In this document: one piece after another, positions 21,349 through 24,764 of the stretch
How positions within the stretch are numbered: position 1 is the first letter of the stretch
Layout of the letters: every line of letters begins with the position of its first letter
Source of the DNA: Xanthocytophaga sp031424975
GTDB taxonomy: Bacteria; Bacteroidota; Bacteroidia; Cytophagales; 172606-1
Length of the DNA: 24,764 bases
Direction of reading: 5' to 3'
Assembly: GCA_031424975.1 (NCBI GenBank)
Contig: JANPIL010000313.1
Location: forward strand, 1-24,764
Position numbers and translations under genes: made by a program
Notes under the pieces: model-generated
Told to the model about the DNA's origin: nothing
The model's input: only the letters and a program-made list of their open reading frames with translations
Databases searched by the model: none

Positions 21349-21528
21349 ATGTACAGGATCAAACTTGAAATCGAGAAGAAGACTTACGACTTCCAGTTGT
21401 TCCATTGCTCGTGCTACAATTTGCCGCCCGCTACCGGCGAGGACGAACACCAGGCTCCGGTAAGCCAAGATATGAATTGGAACGTGCGGGCCGCCAAAGC
21501 GGACCAGAAACTGCCGGCACTCTGTTAA
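21349..21528 (+). CDS. Possible small protein, 59 residues
   Basis: ATG 21349 to TAA 21526-21528. The product starts MYRIKLEIEKKTYDFQ and contains HCSCYNLPP and a final cysteine. The third codon positions look like those of neighbouring genes, and the N-terminal strand pattern 'IKLEIEKKTYDF' looks like real protein, faintly like the start of Bacteroidota TssD (Hcp-like) tube proteins, though far too short for one. It lies on the same strand 30 bp before the ZapB-like gene and could be a short first gene of that unit or the 5' remnant of a longer one. No further homology is claimed. Confidence 0.45.
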   Translation: MYRIKLEIEKKTYDFQLFHCSCYNLPPATGEDEHQAPVSQDMNWNVRAAKADQKLPALC

Positions 21529-21558
21529 CGGCAAATCGAAAACGCAAAACGGCACGCA

Positions 21559-21891
21559 ATGGAACCCAAGGACTTGCTGGAACATTTTGATGGTGTGGAG
21601 CGGCGGCTATTGGAATTGCTGGCCGAGCGGGAGGATGCACGCCGCCAACTGGCAACCTCGGAAGAGGAGCGGGAGCGGCTGCGGCAACAGGTGAAACAAC
21701 AAGCCGACACAATCAGGAAAATGCAAAAGAAGCAGGAAACATTGCAAAATAATTTTCAAAAGCAACATAATATCAGTAAAATTGTAAATTCAATCAGTGC
21801 AGATGCGAAAGGAACTGCCGAATTGAAGGGGAAAATAGAGGCATACATTCAGGATATTGACCGGTGCATCATCTTTTTGAGTCAATCATAA
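21559..21891 (+). CDS. Coiled-coil protein preceding zapA (ZapB-like)
   Basis: A protein of 110 residues and highly charged. Residues 10-75 show the heptad pattern of a long coiled coil (LLELLAEREDARRQLA, then EERERLRQQVKQQADTI); the C-terminal third is KGKIEAYIQDIDRCIIFLSQS, a conserved ending in Bacteroidota proteins encoded directly before zapA, where the last helix (E.YI.EID.CI..L) is the best-kept part. The stop is six bases before the zapA start, indicating cotranslation or at least cotranscription. A role in Z-ring bundling together with ZapA is inferred from position and shape only. Confidence 0.75.
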   Translation: MEPKDLLEHFDGVERRLLELLAEREDARRQLATSEEERERLRQQVKQQADTIRKMQKKQETLQNNFQKQHNISKIVNSISADAKGTAELKGKIEAYIQDIDRCIIFLSQS

Positions 21892-21897
21892 TCAGGC

Positions 21898-22185
21898 ATG
21901 GAGGATGAGATTCCCATTAAAATCAAGATTTTAGATAAGGAATATCCCTCGCGCATTCCGGCGGCCGAAGAAGAAACATACCGCCAGGCAGGCAAGGAAC
22001 TGAACGAACGCCTGCGCCAAATGCGCGAAACCTACGGAAGCCGCACCGACAAGCAGGACTTGTTATCGCTGGTGGCGTTTGTGATGGCGGTGGAGAATTT
22101 GAAACTGAAAGATGAAAAAAGCACTTTGGATGAGGTGCTTATCCGAAAAATGTCGCGCCTGACGGATTTGCTCAATCTGTCGTAA
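21898..22185 (+). CDS. zapA: Cell division protein ZapA
   Basis: A protein of 95 residues with the ZapA layout: an N-terminal strand-helix domain (IPIKIKILDKEYPSRIPAAEE, here read to residue 24), a conserved YRQAGKELNERLRQMRE helix, and a C-terminal coiled coil beginning at about residue 55 (LLSLVAFVMAVENLKLKDE). ZapA binds FtsZ filaments and tightens the Z ring at mid-cell. It is directly preceded by the coiled-coil gene (six bases) and followed by rny, the order commonly seen in Bacteroidota. Confidence 0.9.
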   Translation: MEDEIPIKIKILDKEYPSRIPAAEEETYRQAGKELNERLRQMRETYGSRTDKQDLLSLVAFVMAVENLKLKDEKSTLDEVLIRKMSRLTDLLNLS

Positions 22186-22246
22186 TACTTTTTCCCCTCC
22201 CCAATTCCCGTTTCTCGCGTATTCTGTCGCGTTAAGGTTGTGCCGG

Positions 22247-22278
22247 TTTGCTGCGTCCGCGCCGCCCGCACACCTTTG
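22247..22278 (+). promoter_or_regulatory. Promoter of rny
   Basis: TTTG (22247-22250), exactly 20 bases, then CACCTTTG (22271-22278), which differs from TAnnTTTG only in its first base. Transcription would start about 20 nt before ATG 22305. Confidence 0.6.
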
Positions 22279-22304
22279 TCAATTCACCTTAACATACAGA
22301 AAAA

Positions 22305-23912
22305 ATGTCCACCACCACCATTGTTGCCCTATCCACCATCATCGAGGCGGTGCTGGCGGTTGTGATCGGGTTTGTGATATTCCGTTACCTGAACCGCCGG
22401 AAAAGCAACGCCGCCGAAGACAAGGCCAGCCTCATTGTCCGGGAAGCCGAACTACAGGCCGAAAACATCAAGAAAGACAAGGCAGTGGAGGCGCGGGAGC
22501 ATTTCCTGAAACTCAAGACCGAATTTGAGGACAATTCGAGTAAGAAAAAGGAAATCATCATTGCTAACGAAGCCAAGATCAAGCAGCGCGAACAGAGCCT
22601 GCTGCAACGCGAACAAAACTTGCAGCAACGCGAGCAAACCGCCGTTAAATCGCTGGAGCAGGCCAAGCGCAAGGAAGCCGAAGTGGACGATGTGAAAAAA
22701 AACTTGGCCGACCAACTGGAAACCGCCGCCCGCAAACGCGAGGAAGCCGAAAAAATGCGCAACTCGCAGATTGAGCAACTCGAGAAAATAGCCAACCTGC
22801 GTGCCGAAGATGCCCGCAACCAACTGATTGAAACGCTCAAAGAAGAAGCCGAATCGCGGGCCTCGACTTATATCAAAAACATTGTGGATGAGGCGAAACT
22901 GACAGCCACCAAGGATGCCAAGAAAATCGTGATTGAAACCATCCAGCGCACCGCCGCCGAACACGCCATTGAAAACGCCGTCTCCATTTTCAACATTGAG
23001 TCGGACGATATAAAAGGCAAGATTATTGGCCGCGAAGGGCGCAACATCCGGGCGTTGGAGGCCGCCACCGGTGTGGAAATCATCGTTGACGACACGCCCG
23101 AGGCCATCATCATTTCCGGCTTCGACCCGGTGCGCCGCGAAATCGCCCGCCTGTCGCTGCACCGGCTCGTGCAGGATGGCCGTATCCACCCGGCCCGCAT
23201 CGAGGAAATCGTGGCCAAAACTACTAAGGGCATTGAAGACGAAATCATTGAAATCGGCGAACGCACGGCCATTGACTTGGGCATTCACGGCCTGCATCCC
23301 GAACTGATCCGGCTCATCGGGCGGATGCGCTTCCGGTCTTCGTACGGGCAAAACCTGTTGCAGCACTCCCGCGAGGTGGCCAAACTGTGCGCCACCATGG
23401 CCGCCGAACTGGGCCTGAACTCCAAACTGGCCAAACGCGCCGGCCTGCTGCACGACATTGGCAAGGTGTGGCCCGAAGAACCCGAATTGCCCCACGCGAT
23501 TTTGGGCATGGAACTGGCGCAGAAATACAAGGAAAACGCCGAAGTGTGCAATGCAATCGGGGCGCACCACGACGAGATTGAGATGACGTTCATGATCTCG
23601 CCGATCATTCAGGCGTGCGATGCCATTTCGGGTTCGCGGCCCGGTGCGCGGCGCGAAGTCATGGAAAGCTACATCAAACGCCTCAAGGAATTGGAGGAAC
23701 TGGCCGTGAGCTTCGATGGCGTGCAGAAATGCTTTGCCATCCAGGCGGGCCGCGAACTGCGCGTGATGGTGGATGCCGAAAACGTGACCGACGACAAGGC
23801 CAACAACCTGTCGTTTGAAATCGCGCAGAAAATAGAGAAGGATATGCAGTATCCGGGCCAGATCAAAGTGACCGTGATTCGGGAGATGCGTTCGGTGAGC
23901 TATGCGAAATAA
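22305..23912 (+). CDS. rny: Ribonuclease Y
   Basis: A protein of 535 residues, typical of the family. It is an endoribonuclease anchored in the inner membrane that starts mRNA decay. Order of parts: membrane helix (about 6-26), long coiled coil rich in Lys/Glu/Gln (about 30-200), KH RNA-binding domain with the loop IIGREGRNIRA (about 243-253), and HD domain with HSREVAKL and LLHDIGKVW (His383-Asp384), followed by GAHHDEIE and SGSRPGARRE. The C-terminus GQIKVTVIREMRSVSYAK is the conserved family end. It has its own promoter downstream of zapA and a hairpin terminator after the stop. Confidence 0.97.
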   Translation: MSTTTIVALSTIIEAVLAVVIGFVIFRYLNRRKSNAAEDKASLIVREAELQAENIKKDKAVEAREHFLKLKTEFEDNSSKKKEIIIANEAKIKQREQSLLQREQNLQQREQTAVKSLEQAKRKEAEVDDVKKNLADQLETAARKREEAEKMRNSQIEQLEKIANLRAEDARNQLIETLKEEAESRASTYIKNIVDEAKLTATKDAKKIVIETIQRTAAEHAIENAVSIFNIESDDIKGKIIGREGRNIRALEAATGVEIIVDDTPEAIIISGFDPVRREIARLSLHRLVQDGRIHPARIEEIVAKTTKGIEDEIIEIGERTAIDLGIHGLHPELIRLIGRMRFRSSYGQNLLQHSREVAKLCATMAAELGLNSKLAKRAGLLHDIGKVWPEEPELPHAILGMELAQKYKENAEVCNAIGAHHDEIEMTFMISPIIQACDAISGSRPGARREVMESYIKRLKELEELAVSFDGVQKCFAIQAGRELRVMVDAENVTDDKANNLSFEIAQKIEKDMQYPGQIKVTVIREMRSVSYAK

Positions 23913-23916
23913 CGGC

Positions 23917-23949
23917 CTCCCCCAACCCCCTCCGAAGGAAGGGGCTTTG
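23917..23949 (+). repeat. C-rich imperfect hairpin repeat, copy 3
   Basis: CTCCCCCAACCCCCTCCGAAGG followed by AAGGGGCTTTG; CCCC-C-TCC / GGA-A-GGGG fold around GAA. It resembles the copy at 1527-1560 and abuts repeat copy 18. Confidence 0.6.
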
Positions 23950-23977
23950 AAATAGTATCTTTTGAAAAGCCCAAACC
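23949..23977 (+). repeat. 29-bp bipartite dispersed repeat, copy 18
   Basis: GAAATAGTAT, spacer CTTTTGAAAAGCCC, then AAACC, 36 bp after the rny stop. It pairs with copy 19 around a terminator. Confidence 0.9.
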
Positions 23978-23984
23978 TGCTTGC

Positions 23985-24026
23985 ACCCTGTAAGAACCGC
24001 CGGGGTTTTTACAGGGTTTGTTTTTG
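23985..24026 (+). terminator. rny terminator
   Basis: ACCCTGTAAGAACC (23985-23998) pairs with GGTTTTTACAGGGT (24004-24017) over 14 bp with one G-U, 5-base loop, followed by TTGTTTTT. Confidence 0.88.
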
Positions 24027-24048
24027 GCCGCCGGGAATAGTATGTTTT
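24017..24048 (+). promoter_or_regulatory. Candidate promoter of the polyprenyl synthetase, within repeat copy 19
   Basis: TTTG (24017-24020), exactly 20 bases, then TATGTTTT (24041-24048), one change from TAnnTTTG. The -7 box is inside the repeat; predicted leader is about 45 nt. Confidence 0.45.
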
Positions 24049-24062
24049 CGAAACGCCAAACC
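24034..24062 (+). repeat. 29-bp bipartite dispersed repeat, copy 19
   Basis: GGAATAGTAT, spacer GTTTTCGAAACGCC, then AAACC. It ends 34 bp before the polyprenyl synthetase start. Confidence 0.88.
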
Positions 24063-24096
24063 CCTCAAGCACCCAAGCCTTTGCCTATAAATCCTT

Positions 24097-24764
24097 ATGA
24101 TTCAGCAAATTCTGGAAAGCCTTAGCCGAGAAATTTCCCGCCAGCAATACGGCCAGTACCCGCCCGAACTTTACGAGCCGATCCGGTACATCATGTCGCT
24201 GGGAGGCAAGCGGTTGCGGCCCGCATTGACGCTGCTGGGCAGCCAGCTTTTCACTGACCACTGGCAGCCGTTTGTGAAACCCGCCATTGCCGTGGAGGTG
24301 TTCCATAACTTCACACTCATGCACGACGACATCATGGACGCGGCTCCGCTCAGGCGCGGCCAGCCTACGGTACACCACCGCTGGAACCCGAACGTGGCCA
24401 TCCTGTCGGGCGATGTCATGCTGGTGTGTGCCTACGATTTGCTGCTCGAAGCCGACCATGCCAAACTGCCCGCCGTACTGAAAAAATTCAACCGCTGCGC
24501 CGCCGACGTGTGCGAAGGCCAGCAACTGGACATGAATTTTGAACGGCTGCCCACCGTTTCGGAAGCCGACTACCTGAACATGATCCGGCTGAAAACGGCG
24601 GTTCTGCTCGGTTTCAGCCTTGAATTGGGCGGAATGCTGGCCGGTGCCGATGCCAGCCAGACCGGTTTGCTATACGAGATGGGCGTGAATATCGGTACGG
24701 GCTTTCAATTAAAAGATGATTTGCTGGACGTGTTTGGAGAGCAAGCCAAGTTTGGCAAGCAGGT
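24097..24764 (+). CDS. Polyprenyl synthetase (trans-isoprenyl diphosphate synthase), N-terminal part
   Basis: The frame runs from ATG 24097 off the end of the window; 222 full codons are seen. The family's markers are in order: YIMSLGGKRLRP (about 30-41), the first aspartate-rich motif in LMHDDIMDAAPLRRGQPTVHH, a GD..L region (ILSGDVML), and the second aspartate-rich motif GTGFQLKDDLLDVFGE near the cut end. The enzyme condenses isopentenyl diphosphate with an allylic primer for quinone side chains, carotenoids or lipids. A DDxxD first motif with a short spacing suits an all-trans short- or medium-chain enzyme; product length cannot be read with confidence. No other isoprenoid gene is visible. 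Confidence 0.93.
   Translation, partial: MIQQILESLSREISRQQYGQYPPELYEPIRYIMSLGGKRLRPALTLLGSQLFTDHWQPFVKPAIAVEVFHNFTLMHDDIMDAAPLRRGQPTVHHRWNPNVAILSGDVMLVCAYDLLLEADHAKLPAVLKKFNRCAADVCEGQQLDMNFERLPTVSEADYLNMIRLKTAVLLGFSLELGGMLAGADASQTGLLYEMGVNIGTGFQLKDDLLDVFGEQAKFGKQ

Noticed and set aside
21349..21528. TssD/Hcp tube protein
   Set aside because: Only a faint N-terminal resemblance over about 12 residues and the ORF is less than half the family length.
285..24062. CRISPR array made by the 29-bp repeats
   Set aside because: The copies are dispersed over 24 kb in both orientations, inside and between genes, with no regular spacers and no cas genes.

Overview
This window looks like chromosomal DNA of a member of the Bacteroidota, probably a GC-rich Cytophagales- or Saprospirales-like lineage; I cannot name a genus. 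The evidence is the gene content: a PorV/PorQ-like outer-membrane protein, a TonB-dependent receptor with a CarboxypepD_reg N-terminus, a two-component-propeller histidine kinase, and a ZapA - ribonuclease Y block. Several promoters also fit the Bacteroidota pattern TTTG-N~20-TAnnTTTG, and few starts have a Shine-Dalgarno sequence. There are no tRNA or rRNA genes, no transposase and no CRISPR array.

Layout: (1) 1-2937, + strand: the tail of an FtsX-type ABC permease, a SUMF1/FGE-fold secreted protein and a Tat-exported Gfo/Idh/MocA oxidoreductase. (2) A convergent terminator, then an orphan TerB-like gene on - (3057-3611) and a 476-bp gene-free stretch. (3) pruA (4088-5719, +), convergent with a - strand pair: a PorV/PorQ-like protein followed by a helix-hairpin-helix surface protein. 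(4) A large sensor kinase (9114-12611, +) and a large TonB-dependent receptor (13264-16437, +), each closed by a very strong hairpin terminator. (5) 16579-19342, + strand: an NCS2 purine permease, a TMEM220-like protein and a secreted MTA/SAH nucleosidase, which together suggest periplasmic release of adenine and its uptake. (6) trpD, a lipoprotein on -, a ZapB-like coiled-coil protein, zapA, rny, and the start of a polyprenyl synthetase that runs off the window.

The outstanding signal is not a gene. Nineteen copies of a short element of constant length, 29 bp, are scattered through the window. Its form is AAAATAGTAT, then 14 variable bases, then AAACC. The spacer is often close to CTTTCAAAAACCCC or CTTTTGAAAAGGCC. 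Most copies are intergenic, in both orientations, and often occur in pairs around or inside hairpin terminators. Two copies encode the hydrophobic core of signal peptides, one overlaps the start of a third exported protein, one sits inside pruA without apparently changing protein length, and one is split by a 24-bp hairpin insert. A density of about one per 1.3 kb, use inside terminators and tolerance inside genes recall the DNA-uptake sequences of Pasteurellaceae and Neisseriaceae. Other readings are a mobile micro-repeat, a DNA-protein binding site or a promoter-derived motif. I do not recognise it as a named family. A second, C-rich hairpin repeat family is also present (three copies).
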